DNA of 64,000 nucleotides from Cunninghamella blakesleeana (GCA_017871115.1 JAFCIZ010000007.1:2790001-2854000), one strand, 5' to 3'. Shown: positions 23,679-36,973, counted from the stretch's first letter. Translations and numbers: made by a program. Notes: generated by a model not told the origin, from the sequence alone.

Positions 23679-24861
23679 TTACAATGATTTATGAGTGAGC
23701 AATGAATAAGAGTTTTTACAATAAGTGAATTTTGCTATATCATTCGGTAATCCAAAAGATTTTGCGCTATTTAGAAAAGAATTAATAATATTAAAATAGG
23801 TATATTATTATTATTATTATACATATCAATATACATTTTTATCTTATTTATCAACTTACAAATAATAAACATCATATGGTGAGCGAACTTCCGATACATT
23901 TTCTGCTTCACTAGATATAATGAGATGATCTCCCTTAGTAAGAGATACCAAAATACTACCAATTTGATAAACATAACCACGAAATGTATTATCTATAGAG
24001 AAATCATAATAAAATAATAACAGTTGGTACTTATTTTCCTTCTCCTTTCTATTATTTCATTTTCCTTTTCTTTTTTTTTAGTTCAAATACCTCGAATGCC
24101 AGGTGAATAACACAATTCAAAATAAATATGATTTTCAATAGCTTTTTGAACATAGATTGGATTTAAATCAAAAGAAATTCGTTCTACACAACTTAATGAT
24201 ATGATATCTACATGGTTTGATTGGCTTGCTTGTTCAAAAACTTGTCGATTACTAGTACGTATTGAAACCAAGTCATATATTGATTGTAACTCTTCCAAAT
24301 GTGACTTTAAATATATTAATACATAAATATATAAAGTAAAGAATCGATTAATCCACTTGCCTTGTCTATTTTCTATTTTTTTTTTATTCCTTATAGATAT
24401 TATCTTACTTCTTCAATGAGTGCATCTGTTTCTATAGTAATTCTTGTTAATATTTTTAAATTGTCAAAAGTTATAGGAGCTTCTATTTTAGGTAACTAGA
24501 GATAAATAACATTAAATAGTATGAGTGAATTAAAATTGATATAACATATATTTATATGTAATCGTGTTTCCTATTCTTCTAGTTTTACTTTTTTTTTATT
24601 TTTTATTTTACCTGCTTTATTGGATATTTATCAATAGTATGATTAAGAGCTACAATAACTTGATCATCAGCTACAAAAAATCAAAATATAATATATAATA
24701 ATATACATTATAATCATATTTTAATAAAAAAGAGTTCTTTTTTTTATTTCATTTTTAAATATCGACATACAATGGCTAAGTTGATATAATATAAGTATTA
24801 ATTTTTCGCGTTCCTTTCTATCTAAATGTGCAGGAACAGGTATATTTAAATCTATAAACAT
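23679..24861 (-). CDS. RPP1: RNase P/MRP protein subunit Rpp1 (Rpp30/p30)
   Basis: Six exons (24861-24771, 24670-24612, 24495-24409, 24304-24091, 23992-23860, 23766-23679) give 223 residues. The start MFIDLNIPVP is the typical p30 beginning. The TIM-barrel core shows IRTSNRQVFEQAS, VDIISLSCVERISFDLNP and ELCYSPGIRG, and the end has GLPNDIAKF, as in eukaryotic Rpp30/Rpp1 proteins. It is a shared subunit of RNase P (5' processing of pre-tRNA) and RNase MRP (rRNA processing) in the nucleus/nucleolus. It lies 291 bases upstream of NOP2 on the same strand. Somewhat shorter than yeast Rpp1, lacking a long C-terminal tail. Confidence 0.92.
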
Positions 24862-26244
24862 ATTTTTCTTTAAAAAAAAAAAAAAATAGAGGGAATAAGT
24901 GAAATAAAACAGTTTTTTTTATATAAACAGTCAAAATACAATTTAAAATTCAGCCAAAAACCTTAATTCGATGTACCTAAAGCATGAATTTTCTTAAATT
25001 TTGATCAAGATTTTAACATTTGCACACTAAATGTATTGCTATTGTTATGTATGTATATATGAGAGAAAGTTTATATGGTACAAATAAATAAAGATTTTAT
25101 TCAATTTTATTTGATGAATAAATTTAAATGTCACTTTAATCAATTATTTTATATTATTATATTGCAAGTTAACAACCCTACACCAAGATAAAAGGGACTC
25201 AAATCCCTCTCTCCATAAGGTTCCGCCCAATAATGAGAAGAAAATTTAATAATGTAGTCAATTACATTAAAAAAAATTCTCACCTCTTACTTTCCCTTAA
25301 TACCTCTCTAAAATCACTAGATAACAATTAATTCTCGGTAATGAAGTGATATAAACATGAGATACTATACCCTCCTATCAAGAACGTAAATATTGACAAA
25401 TATAAAAATAAGAAGCTAATCATTTTGAATAAAAAATAAAAGCAATTCCATAAAAAAAGGTTTAATCATTTTTAATATCGAAAGGTTGATTTCTTGGATA
25501 AAAAAAAAAAAAAAAAAGATTAATACCATGAATAGAACTAGACTGTCCTAATGAATTATAAATGAACACTACTCTAGATAAAAAAAAAAATCAACATCTT
25601 GAATAGAGTTATTATTGTTTTTTGGTTATATAAACTTTTATTACCTATCTAAACGATCTTAAAAACGACAACATGTATATATTAAATATTTGTGTTTCCT
25701 AAAAATTAATATTATTAGGTTAAATCAAAAAAATAAATCGGGGAACCCCATTCTTGATTCTTTATATTAATGATTATTAAAAATTAAAAACTAGACATAA
25801 TAATATAAATATAATATTATATATGTATATATATATATTTAATTAAAAAAAATCGAAAAAAAAAATCAATTTAAAAAATAATACATACTTGAGTTAAATG
25901 ATTATTTATTCCCATAAATACATAATGAATCAATTGACACGAGATTCAAATACATCAATAACGTTATGTTTCTCTATTTATAGATAAACTAAATTTTATA
26001 TGATGAACTTAAATTGATTTATTTCAATATATATTTCAAAATTAAACAAGTTAGTTATCTCCAATTTTTTATTCAAATGAATGTTGAACAAGATATAGAT
26101 GATCAAGTTAATTTTCTTGTAATAAAAAATTCTAGCTCATATTTTTTTTTCATTTCTGATCATATACCAATACTAAAACTGGAACATTAATAAAAACGAT
26201 TCATATTGGAAAAAAGAAAATTTTTTTACGTGGCTGTACACAAG

Positions 26245-26276
<32 letters not shown>

Positions 26277-26933
26277 ATACTATTCTCGAAAAGGAACTTG
26301 TATAGAACAATTATATAATATATTTTTTTTGACAAAAAAAAGAAAAAGAAATAAATGACAATGTAGTCATTTTTGTTTTCATACTATTTATTTATATATG
26401 ACAAACTCAAGAACTAGAATGAATATTCTATTTCTCTTGGTATAATGATAATAATAATAACATTAAAAAAGAAAATGAATATAATTGGTTCAGCCAAGTA
26501 TATATATATAAAAAAAAGTTCATAAATTAGTCTCCTCCACTTTTTTATATTATATATTTTTACCAATTATTGAACTTTAAAAAGCTATATATAGTAGTAG
26601 ATCATTATATAATAGAGTTTTTATTATTTTTAATTCGGAGCTAGACGGAAAATATGGTTTTTTTTTTAAAAGTACCTATTATTTGTAACAAGGGTATATT
26701 TCTATTCAATTACTTTTTTTTTTTTTTTATCTCTGGAATAGATTTTTGCTAAATAAATAAATATATTTGTATATATTTATTTAAAAATATATATTAAAAT
26801 GATTGCATGAAAAGATGAGAAATAAGTTATGAAAAAAAAAAAAAGAATGAAATGAAAAAATAAAATACATTAATAAAAAAAGAATAAATAATAAATGAAT
26901 ACATTATATATATATATATAATTTTTTTTTTTG
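24862..26933. other. Gene-poor region, 2.1 kb
   Basis: No gene could be built on either strand. Contents: a somewhat less AT-rich stretch at 25150-25400, TA microsatellites near 25824-25840, a T16A15 tract at 26245-26275, and poly(A)/(T) runs. The right end carries the 3' UTR of the minus-strand ATO gene, the left end the RPP1 promoter. Confidence 0.5.
26245..26275. repeat. T16A15 self-complementary tract
   Basis: The clearest example of the T(n)A(n) motif that recurs through the window; a perfect inverted repeat of homopolymers. Confidence 0.85.
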
Positions 26934-27602
26934 TTATAAACGACCTATTGGAAGTACAAAAAGAGAATTTTCAGGAGTCAACATACCCGCCATGGCATTA
27001 TAAAAAGCAAATAAAGCCGTAATAAAACCACAAATGCCACTAGCAATTTGAAGAGAAAGAGCATTATCATGAAATCGACCAGCGGCTGTCAAGACATAAG
27101 TTAAAAACAACATAAAAAATTGAGCAATCAAAGTAAAACTTGATCTGTGAGCAGCTATCAACATTAATCCTGTAAAAAAGGCCCATCCAATCATATAAAG
27201 TCCTACTGATTTGTTAAAGACATCTGTTTGACCACCATAATCTTCAATAATTTTAGAAGTTGGTAAAAAAATATAACTATAAGAAATCCAGTAAGCGCCA
27301 TAGCTTGTGAAAGTGGTAGCCCCAAATGTATTGCCAGTACGAAATTCCCACATCCCGGTCAAGATTTGACATCCTCCTCCATAAAATAAAGATAAACTAA
27401 GAATCACGGATTGAGGGCCTGTAAAAGGGACCCCGGCACCAAGTAAATGAAGTGATAATACAAAATTCGTTAATCCAAAGGCACATAATCCTAAAGGTGC
27501 TGGGTTGGCAATGACGACTGGTGGTGATGCTATAGGTGGTGGTGGAAGATGTTGTGGAAGAGATTCAAATTTAGGATTGACTTCTATTGTTTCCATTGAC
27601 AT
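26934..27602 (-). CDS. GPR1/FUN34/YaaH (ATO/SatP) family transporter, intronless
   Basis: Single exon, 222 residues, start MSMETIEVNPKFESLP. The family signature NPAPLGL is at about residues 33-39, with the conserved [20 protein letters not shown] in the middle of the protein and six hydrophobic membrane spans. Members move acetate (and in some reports succinate or ammonium) across the plasma membrane and are often induced on acetate. Relative to the two paralogues on the plus strand it lacks both introns, although the encoded protein continues smoothly through the intron positions. It differs from them across its whole length. Substrate is not decidable from sequence. Confidence 0.93.
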   Translation of the reverse strand: MSMETIEVNPKFESLPQHLPPPPIASPPVVIANPAPLGLCAFGLTNFVLSLHLLGAGVPFTGPQSVILSLSLFYGGGCQILTGMWEFRTGNTFGATTFTSYGAYWISYSYIFLPTSKIIEDYGGQTDVFNKSVGLYMIGWAFFTGLMLIAAHRSSFTLIAQFFMLFLTYVLTAAGRFHDNALSLQIASGICGFITALFAFYNAMAGMLTPENSLFVLPIGRL

Positions 27603-28050
27603 GTTGTATGCTTATTATTATTATATTAATGAAATGCTACAATTGGGGTATAAGATGAGTAAAATAATTTTATTAAATAAAAAGGAAAAGAAAAAAAGAA
27701 AAAAAAGAAAAAGGGTGAAATGTGAAGTATAATGAATGAAATAAAATAAAGTAAATAAAAGAAAAGGTGGAGAGGATGGGGAAGATCCACATTTATATAA
27801 TGCGAATCATTAAAACTCCACACACTTCTTTTACACAAAAAAAAAAAAAATACATCTTGGTATAAAAACAAAAAAATATACTTTACAACCCTTCTACTCG
27901 TGTAACAATAGTATTATTTTCTCATTGGGTTTACCTTTTAATTCATTCGAATAATACTCCTCTTGATTTTTTCTTTTCATATGACTGTATAATTCAAATT
28001 AGTCTCGTTTTTCAAGCAACTAAAATAATATAAAATATAAAAATAAAATT

Positions 28051-28097
28051 AGATAGATAGATAGATAGATAGTATTATTATTATTATTATTATTATT
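28051..28097. repeat. (AGAT)n followed by (TTA)n microsatellite
   Basis: Five to six AGAT units run directly into about eight TTA units upstream of the intronless ATO gene. Confidence 0.9.
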
Positions 28098-28586
28098 TTC
28101 TTAATTAGAACAATCTATGTTTTTTTTTCTTCATCTTCATCTTCATTATAATTGTTTATTACTTTTTAACATTTAAATTAAATAGTCCTTTTGATCCATA
28201 AGTTACACTGAACTATAAAAAAAAAATATTTTTTTTTTGGTTATCCGATAAGATCCGATCACCAATGGAAACATTTTATATATCTTGAACCCAAAGTTTA
28301 ATATAGTAAAAGTTTCCAACGCTGTATAGATCTAATTGTAAATAAAAAATAAACAAGATGAATTAAAAAGGTGTTGTAAATAAATAAAAGATTGTTTTAC
28401 AAGTTATAATTAAAATATATCATCTAATGATTAATTAGGCATTCATCATTGGTTATTCATTTAATCATTCTAGTTTGCCTGTAAAAAACGAAGAATATAT
28501 ACTCATATTTATAAAGAGGTATTTTGGGTTTTGTTATATGATCTTGGAAAATATGTAATAAAGTTTCAACTTAAAAAAAAAAAAAG

Positions 28587-28601
28587 CACACACACACACA
28601 T

Positions 28602-28635
<34 letters not shown>

Positions 28636-28636
28636 T
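28587..28636. repeat. (CA)n(TA)n compound microsatellite
   Basis: CA units, interrupted once by TA, followed by a TA run. Same architecture as the repeats at 954-1016 and 36655-36699. Confidence 0.9.
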
Positions 28637-30052
28637 AGCTTATACCTTTTTATTAAAATGAATTATCACTATTCATTTTATCAAATTCATGTTTTTGTAT
28701 ATAAATTATATTTATTAAAGAATAAATGAATTTATAATAATAAATATAGTTGTTCATTTTAGTTTTTAATAATGGTTGTACATTGTAGCTATTTATTAAT
28801 ATGATTTATGGTGCCAAGAATATAATTCGCTAGCATAGCACACGGTGCACTATTGTTCCACCTTTTACGGGTTATGTAAATAATTACTTGTTTTTTAAAT
28901 ATATATATATAATATAGATATAGTTATTTATTACCGTTTTGTTCTACTTTATTTTTTTAATAATAATGATAAATTAAAACCCTTTTTATTAATATGACCC
29001 ATGATATTGAGGCTATATATAATTCACGTTTCACTTTTATTATTATTTTTTCCACGATCTATATATATAATTAATTAAAAATAAAAACATATAAGACTAT
29101 TGCCATTTATATTCTTCTTATGTATGTATATATTTAATAAACAATAATAATAATAATAACTGGCGATATCTCATCATCAAGATGATGATCAATAAGAGCA
29201 AGATTATCTTAATACACGTTTCAACATTGTTTTTATTTCAGTCTACATAAATAAAAAGCAGATTACATAAATTATACTATTATTATTCTATTTTATTCTA
29301 TTTTATTCTTTTGACGGTACTTGATTGTATAACCATCTATATTTTGTCTCTACAGTCCTCAATAGAATCTATATTTTTTTTTATTTTCTATAATTTATAC
29401 TTTAAGAAAATCAGTATATTCATGCATGCAGCATTTTCCTTTTTTAAAACAACCACACATATGTAAACATCAGTTTTTATATCCATATAACCTTTTAGTC
29501 ATGTGACCTCATAGCACATTTTCGGCTACCATCATCATAGGCATTTTGTCGTGTGTATTTTAATAATGGTGATAATAATAGTATATATGTATATACATCT
29601 AGAATAATAATAATAATAAAAAGCCGAGGCTGGTTATTAACCAAAGGTTTTTTCTTTATTTATAAAAAATGATAATAAATTAACAGGCGTAATTCATAAA
29701 TAATTATTATTTCTTTCAAAATAATCTTTCATGTATTTCAAGTAGGAATACATGAATAAAGCAAGTTTACACAATTCTGGCATAAAAAAAAAACAAAAAA
29801 CAAAAAAAAAAAAAACGAGAACAAGTGAAAAAAAGAGGAAAGAGGAAAAAGGAAAAAAAAAAAAAAAAAAAAGTCGAGTAGTTTAGAAAAGGGTTGCGGA
29901 GGTTTAAATAACCAAGCACCACTACCATTTTACATAGTAAATGCAAATAAATAAAAACTAGTTGCTCATTACTTTTTTTGTTATTATTTTTAAAAAGTAC
30001 ATGATAGATGATCACTTATTATATATACATATGTACATACGTATGTGCATTG

Positions 30053-30127
30053 GTATATATATATATATATATATATATAAATATATATTATATTATATTA
30101 TATTATATTATATTATATTATATTATT
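30053..30127. repeat. (TA)n and (TATTA)n repeats
   Basis: A TA run followed by about eight to nine perfect copies of a five-base unit; the only clear pentanucleotide repeat in the window. Confidence 0.9.
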
Positions 30128-31439
30128 TTATCTCTTTATTAAACCCATTTTATTATATAAATAAAGAGCATTCCTAATCCATACAACAATGATCATTAAC
30201 ATGTATAAAGATCACAAGGCTCAAAAGAAGACCATCACATAAACCTTGATGTGGTTCCTTACTATAATAACCATTGTTTTTTTTTTTATTTAAGGGGCTG
30301 GATGAGTGGGTGAATTAGTTTGGAATGAAATGTAACTTGATCATCATTTATCCCCTTGAAAATAATAAAAAGATTATCACTTTTATGTTTCATTTTTTAA
30401 TAAATCTCTATTTTTACAAGGTGCTTTGTTTTTATTATTATTATGGGTAGAATGATGATGATGGTTTTGGCTCATCAATAATATCTAATTTGATAGTATT
30501 AAAGCATTCTGATGAAAACCAAAAAAAAGAGGATTATAAATCAAATTAAGAAGAACAGTAATTGTATCACCCAACCTTGGTTAATTTTTTTTTTTTCATT
30601 TAAGGTTTGTCCCACAAAGTCAGACATAGAAAAAAAAAATCCCCAATTTATCTTTATTTACTCTTTTTTTATAATAAAAAAAAATAACCCATTTTTGTAA
30701 GGAAATCGATTGAATAAAAATAAATTAAACTTGTCAAAATAAATAATGTTTTTTAAAAAAGGAATTTTCATAATTCAGGTTTTTTTAATATTATGGTCAT
30801 TCACCGTTTCGTTTTTTTTGTATGTAGCTGGTTTTTTTTTTTTTTTTTAATAAAAAAAAAGTGTGGGGAAATATTTTAGAAGGATGGGAATTTAAAACAA
30901 TAAGGTTATAATAATTTTACCGGTTTGAAATAAAAAAAAGAGTGTATATATATAACATCATACTTTTGTATGGTCCTATAGTAAGTCTGGAAGATTAACC
31001 AAATATGGCAACCTACCCGAATTTTTTCATTTTTTTTTAAAAAACTAATTAAATAATACAGAATGATATACATTAGAAACCGATGTCTTAAATCATTCTT
31101 TTTTATTTTTTATGGTCACAATGTAATAAAAGAAAATTATAATCCCTCGGAAATCGAAAATGGCAAGTATCATATTTTTATTATCATTATTATTATTATG
31201 ATCATAAAAAAGCATAAATAAATCCAAGCCATTCATTATCTATTTAATATATAAATAACCCCCTTACTTTTTTTTTTTTTCATCACGTTAGGGTTTTTTA
31301 TGACGATGTTATGTATGCATGTATATAAAGCATAACATTATTACTATACAAAAAAAAAAAAAAGGTATATAAAAGTGTAACCTTATAAAAAAAATAAATT
31401 GATATCGCGCACTGGGCCGATCACTTAATGAAACCAATC

Positions 31440-31457
31440 CTCTCTCTCTCTCTCTCT
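31440..31457. repeat. (TC)n microsatellite
   Basis: About nine TC units in the long ATO intergenic region. Confidence 0.9.
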
Positions 31458-32263
31458 TAATTATATTATGTTACCATTGGTTATACAATCATCATATTAT
31501 TTTTTATTTATTTATTTATTTATTTATTATTATTATGTATTTTTTTTTTTTTTTTGTGCAATGAAAAAAAAAAAAAAAGTCCCATAACATTATAATTTTA
31601 TATATATATATATATATGTATATGTATATATATAACCGGCAAGCTTTCCTTATTTGGCTTTTCTTCCAGCAATACACCACTCAGCTTTCGTGTGAATCCT
31701 TCATCTGTATAATACATACACTTTTATATATATATATAGACAGATGTGTGCGTGTGTGTGTATTATTATTATGAAATGAAACCTTAATGATTCCTTTATT
31801 TCTATTCGTAATTTTATTAACTTTAAATTCCTTTTTTCATTTTTTCTTTATAGTATTACTATCGTTATTATTATATATAAATATATCATCCTAAATTAAT
31901 ATTTTTAGATAAAAAAAAAAAAAAAACAAATAAATAAAAAGGTACGGCAATCCTATATTATTTTTAAAATAAAAATGGAGTGAAAAAAAAAAAATTCTGA
32001 CTTCAAATAAAGTTTGATGGAAATTTGGATAAGCTTTAAGGATCTTTTAAATCTCCGACTAATAGAATTTAAGAGAGAGGGAAACAAAGAACCAAATAAA
32101 TACATAAAAAAAAAAAAAATTCATTAAAATTATAAAAAGGGTAAAAAAAATTTTTGATTAGACTTTTTTACTTTTTTTCTTCTTACTTTTTTTTTTTCTT
32201 TCGATTCTACATATTCCTTTTTTTTTTTTAATTTTATATATCCATTAAAACTCCAAGTCAAAC

Positions 32264-32464
32264 ATGTCTGAAACACAAGATATTGAAGCTAAATACCAAA
32301 CACCCCCTCCTCCTGTTGCCCCCGTTGTTATTGCTAATCCTGGTCCATTAGGTTTAAGTGGATTCGCTTTAACAACCTTTGTATTATCTCTTCATAATGC
32401 TGGTGCTGGTTTAGATCCCACTTCACCTGTAAGTTGGCATTATTATTAATGGATAGTAATAATA

Positions 32465-32497
<33 letters not shown>

Positions 32498-33115
32498 TGT
32501 ATGTATATTTACTCATTTCCATCTTCTTTTTATATATAGCATGGTGTTGTAACTGGGTTAGCTATTGGCTATGGTGGTCTTGTTCAAGTAAGTGGATGAA
32601 TAAATAAATAAACTGGATTGCTGGATAGTACAGCCTTTTTATTTATTCTATTTTTAATTCTTTTTTATTTTTACTTATTATAGTTATTAGCAGGTATGTG
32701 GGAATTCCGTACTGGTAATACATTTGGTGCTACCGCATTCTCTAGTTATGGTGGTTTCTGGTTATCCTTTGGTATGATTTTCATTCCTGGATTTAATATC
32801 ATTGGTAGTTATAAAGGCGACACAGCCATTTTAGAACACTCGTTAGGCTTTTATTTATTAGGTTGGACTATTTTCACTGGCATTTTATTAATCGCTTCTC
32901 ATCGTTCATCGGTCGGCTTGGTCTCTTTGTTCTTCTTTTTATTCATTACTTTTATTTTATTAACGGCTGGAAAATTCAATGAAAATTTAACTTGTCAAGT
33001 AGCCGGTGGTGCCTTTGGTGTCATTACCGCTTTTATTGCTTGGTACAATGCGCTTGCTGGTTTATTAACCAAGGAATCTTCTTATTTCCAATTACCTGTT
33101 GGTCGTTTAAATTAA
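32264..33115 (+). CDS. GPR1/FUN34/YaaH (ATO/SatP) family transporter, paralogue A
   Basis: Three exons (32264-32428, 32540-32587, 32684-33115), 214 residues. Signature [15 protein letters not shown] near residue 25, [20 protein letters not shown] in the first loop-helix region, and six membrane spans with an Ala/Gly-rich helix near the C-terminus ([10 protein letters not shown]). Probably a plasma-membrane acetate or related monocarboxylate/ammonium transporter. The 48-nt middle exon and both intron phases (0) are identical in paralogue B 3.2 kb downstream. The leader before the ATG is strongly pyrimidine-rich. The protein is nearly the same as paralogue B over the core and differs mainly in the extracellular loop after FIPGFNI. 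Confidence 0.94.
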
Positions 33116-34569
33116 AAAAAAGCCAAAAATTATTCGACTTGCCCATTATTTTTTAACTAATTTATAATTTTCTATTTTACTTTATTTTTGTTAATATTAA
33201 TCTATATCTATTTTTCATTTTATCTTTTTATATTTCTATTTATATTTTTTTTTATATATTTTTAGTTAGTAGTAGTATATATATATATATAATTATTATA
33301 TGATTCATTAATAATAAAAATAATTCATAATCATTTAAAAGACTCAAGATATATATATATTTTTTTTTCTTGTGTTTCATTAATTACATTGTAATACATA
33401 TTATACATGATCATATAATATATTTTCATGACAACAACAGATAAAAAAAAAAAGATAATATATATATTGGCTTTGCTCTTGGTGATGCTGATCCATTATT
33501 TTTTATTTTTTTTTATTTTTTTACTCCTTAAAATAAAATCTTATCCAATCAGAAAATCTCGAGTAATAATATACGAAAATGGGAATTCTAATGAATAACA
33601 AACATATATAGATTATGATTATCGAAGGAGCCACCGAGCGAGCGAAAGTGGGTGTGAGTGATACTGCTTAGTTTATATGAAAAAATGTAATACAAATAAT
33701 AAGAATAATAATATCGGAGACTAAAATCCAATGATTATCATGTTCATATCAAGTTTTCGTTTTTTAAAACAAAATAATTTTTGCAAGTCCCATAAATATT
33801 CACATTCTGATCACAATATGCAAAAGAAAAATTTTAACTAAAATATGTTTGTACGTAGGTCCTTTTTTTTTTTGTGTGTGTGTGCGTACCCTTTTATATA
33901 AATATATCTTATTTTCATCCACATGTTTATGAAAAAAAAAAAAGGACCGGTTGAAAGTCATTGATTTGGTAAAAATCGGGACACGGGAGCCCTGCAACCA
34001 TTAGTATTTATATTATGTGTAGCATTAAAAAAAAAAAAATACAAAAATAATAATAGCAAAAAAAAGAAAAAAAGAAAAAAACATATTTTTAATTTTTGAC
34101 AGTTTTTTTCAAGTTTATTCATTCTCCCTTTTAATTAACTTTTCATGTAAAAAATTTTATTTTATTTTTTAAAAAAAAAAAAGGCAAATAAGAAACTAAA
34201 ACGTTCATCAACGTTAACTTTATGAAAACAATGAATTAAAACTTTAATTTTTGCTTCTTTTTTTTTTTTATATAGTAACTATAAAGAAGAAAAATTTAAT
34301 TATTATTTCAAGTCCCTTTTTACTAAATTTATCGAAAACAAGTTTATTTTTTTTTTTTTTTTCGTGGATGTTGTTACGTGTGGGGATATTAAAAATATTA
34401 GGAAATCAAAAAAAGAGAATTTTTGTGATCGGTTCTACATATATCATATTTCATTTATTATTTCAAAAAAAAAAAAAAAAAAAAAAAAAAAACCAATATA
34501 TGTATTCATATATATAAATTTATATATAATGAACATTTTATTATATATAAATAAATAAACAAATATATG

Positions 34570-34610
<41 letters not shown>

Positions 34611-35465
34611 ATATAATGAAATAAAAAAAAAAAACTCCTTTTCTATTTTTTTTTTATTTCCTTGCAAGTATATTATCCTTTATATAAAAAGACCGAGAAC
34701 AAGAACGTGAGTTAGAAAATAAAAGCAAGAGAACCATCGTTATTATAAAACAATAAAATTATAAAACAATATGCTTCTTGTATGTAATATATTATATATG
34801 TATTTTTAACAACAAATAAATAACAACAATCATCGTTTCCCATCACTTAAAAATTATATTTTAATTATTTAGAGCTTATTTTTATTAGTATTATATTATT
34901 ATTTTTATTATTTTATATAAAAAAAAATAAGCGTTGATCTCCTTAAAAAATGAGAGTGATGTTAAATAAACCAATTTATATATCTGTTTTTCCCCTTATA
35001 AACTCCTATCAAAATGAGAATTTACATCAAGAGGAGGGAAGGTGGTAGCCCATCTTTCTCATCCATCTTATACACCTAAGCCTTTTAATGGGTCTCATTC
35101 AAATAAGGTAAAAAAAAAACCTCCTTGAAAAAAAAAAAAAGGTATATCATTTTCTTTTTTAATAAGAGTTATACAATATTTATTAGTTATTAAACGAACG
35201 TTTGAAATATGATTGGTTGAATTCATTAGCATTGATATATAAAAAATAATTTGGCAAAATGCCTTATGTATATTGTTTAAATCAAAGGAATATTTAAAGA
35301 AAAAAAATTCTCAAAGATACTCCTTAACACTTTTTTTTTTTTTTGCAAAAAAAAAAAAAAAAAAAAAATACATATATATAAATACAACTCATTTTTTTTA
35401 TTTTTATTCATTTTTTTTCTTTTCTTTTCTTATAAACTCTTTTATTTTTTTTAAATCTATTCATA
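33116..35465. other. Intergenic between tandem ATO paralogues
   Basis: 2.35 kb holding the 3' UTR of paralogue A and the promoter of paralogue B. Many A/T homopolymers (for example A27 near 34466). Less AT-rich patches at 33622-33668, 33949-33999 (possible folded element) and 35030-35090. No gene seen; open frames here are compositional. Confidence 0.5.
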
Positions 35466-35647
35466 ATGTCTGTTGAAGTACACGATATTGAATCCAAATA
35501 CCAAGTCACCTCTGCACCTGTTGCTCCAATTGCACCTGTTATCATTGCTAATCCTGGTCCATTAGGTTTAAGTGGATTTGCTTTAACCACTTTTGTTTTA
35601 TCTCTTCATAATGCTGGTGCTGGTTTAGCCCCTACTGGTCCAGTAAG

Positions 35648-35678
<31 letters not shown>

Positions 35679-36319
35679 TTGCTGTCGTTGATGTTTTATT
35701 AATAGTACTATTTTTATTTTTAGCACGGTATTGTTACTGGTTTAGCTTTGGGTTATGGTGGTCTTGTTCAAGTAAGTTTCTATTAAAAAAAAAAAAGAAA
35801 CTCGTTAAAAATTAAAATCGAAACCAATTTTTTTTTTTTTTTTTTTTGTATTCATTCATTTCTTTTTTCTTTTTTTACCTCTTATAGTTATTAGCCGGTA
35901 TGTGGGAATTCCGTACTGGTAATACATTTGGTGCCACCGCTTTCTCTAGTTATGGTGGTTTCTGGTTATCCTTTGGTATGATCTTCATTCCTGGTTTCAA
36001 TATTCTTGGTGGTTATGGTACTGATAAGGTCACATTAGAAAAATCTATTGGTTATTATTTATTAGGTTGGACTATTTTCACTGGTATTATGTTAATTGCT
36101 TGTCATCGTTCTAATGTTGGTATTGTTACTTTGTTCTTCTTTTTGTTTGTTACTTTTGTTTTATTGACCGCCGCTAAATTTAATGGTAGTATTGTTACGC
36201 AACAAGCCGGTGGTGCTTTGGGGGTCATTACGGCGTTTATTGCTTGGTATAATGCTCTTGCTGGCTTATTGACTAAAGAATCTTCTTATTTCCAATTACC
36301 CATTGGTCCATTAAACTAA
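35466..36319 (+). CDS. GPR1/FUN34/YaaH (ATO/SatP) family transporter, paralogue B
   Basis: Three exons (35466-35642, 35724-35771, 35888-36319), 218 residues. Carries [15 protein letters not shown] and [20 protein letters not shown], with the same six-span pattern and terminal [12 protein letters not shown]. Exon borders coincide exactly with paralogue A, so the pair arose by tandem duplication. Introns have diverged completely except for splice sites and TA microsatellites. Likely transports acetate or a similar small solute; separate regulation of the two copies is possible because their upstream regions share no obvious sequence. Confidence 0.94.
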
Positions 36320-36931
36320 AAATGTTTATACAAATATATTAAAAAAAAATACAACACTTCGTTTTCTATTTTAGTTGATACTTTTTTTTTTTACTCATTA
36401 ATATCGTTTATTTTTTTCTTAATTTAATTTTTTTATTATTACTATTACTCTCTACCTTTTATATATATATATATAATAAATATACAGTTCATCTATCCTA
36501 ATTCCTTTTTTTGTTTTTTATCCGTAATTATAAAATGTGTCGATCTTTGGAATCTATTTATAATATAGATAGATAAAGAGATAAATATGTATATATTAAT
36601 GGATCTTGTTATGTATTATGTATATCATTCATGTTTTTTTTTTCTTTAAAATATATACATACATACATACACACACACACACATATATATATATATATGT
36701 GGATATTGATGATCATCATTATTACCATCACCATGTCCCTTAAAAAAATAAAAAAGTTCCTCTAAGTGTATAATCATAAATGTTATGCATTGACGAATTT
36801 AAAGCCCGCATTTTTGATTTTATTTCTCTCTTTAGCCAGGATCTCGGATTCTTTCATTTAGGAAAAAAAAAATAGTGAAATAGGATCGAAGAGGGATGTT
36901 GTTTATTATTTTAAGTCTTACAAAAAAAATG

Positions 36932-36973
<42 letters not shown>

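Larger units (their letters stand above)
27603..32263. other. Divergent intergenic region, 4.7 kb
   Basis: Separates two ATO genes pointing away from each other, so promoters lie at both ends. Rich in simple repeats (listed separately) and homopolymers. A few less AT-rich patches stand out: about 28826-28870, 31405-31440 and 31632-31712, the last possibly in the upstream region of the plus-strand ATO gene. No gene, tRNA or transposon could be supported. Confidence 0.5.

Noticed and set aside
25170..25240. tRNA-like T-arm (GGGACTCAAATCCC) in the 25 kb desert
   Set aside because: The stem is too short with the wrong loop, and no matching acceptor 5' strand, D-arm or anticodon arm is found upstream.
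34251..34558. Overlapping plus-strand frames with poly-Lys
   Set aside because: Created by a long A homopolymer; Phe/Lys-only composition with no homologous features.
954..36699. Regularly spaced short repeats considered as CRISPR-like or satellite arrays
   Set aside because: All are simple microsatellites without unique spacers, and the genome is eukaryotic.
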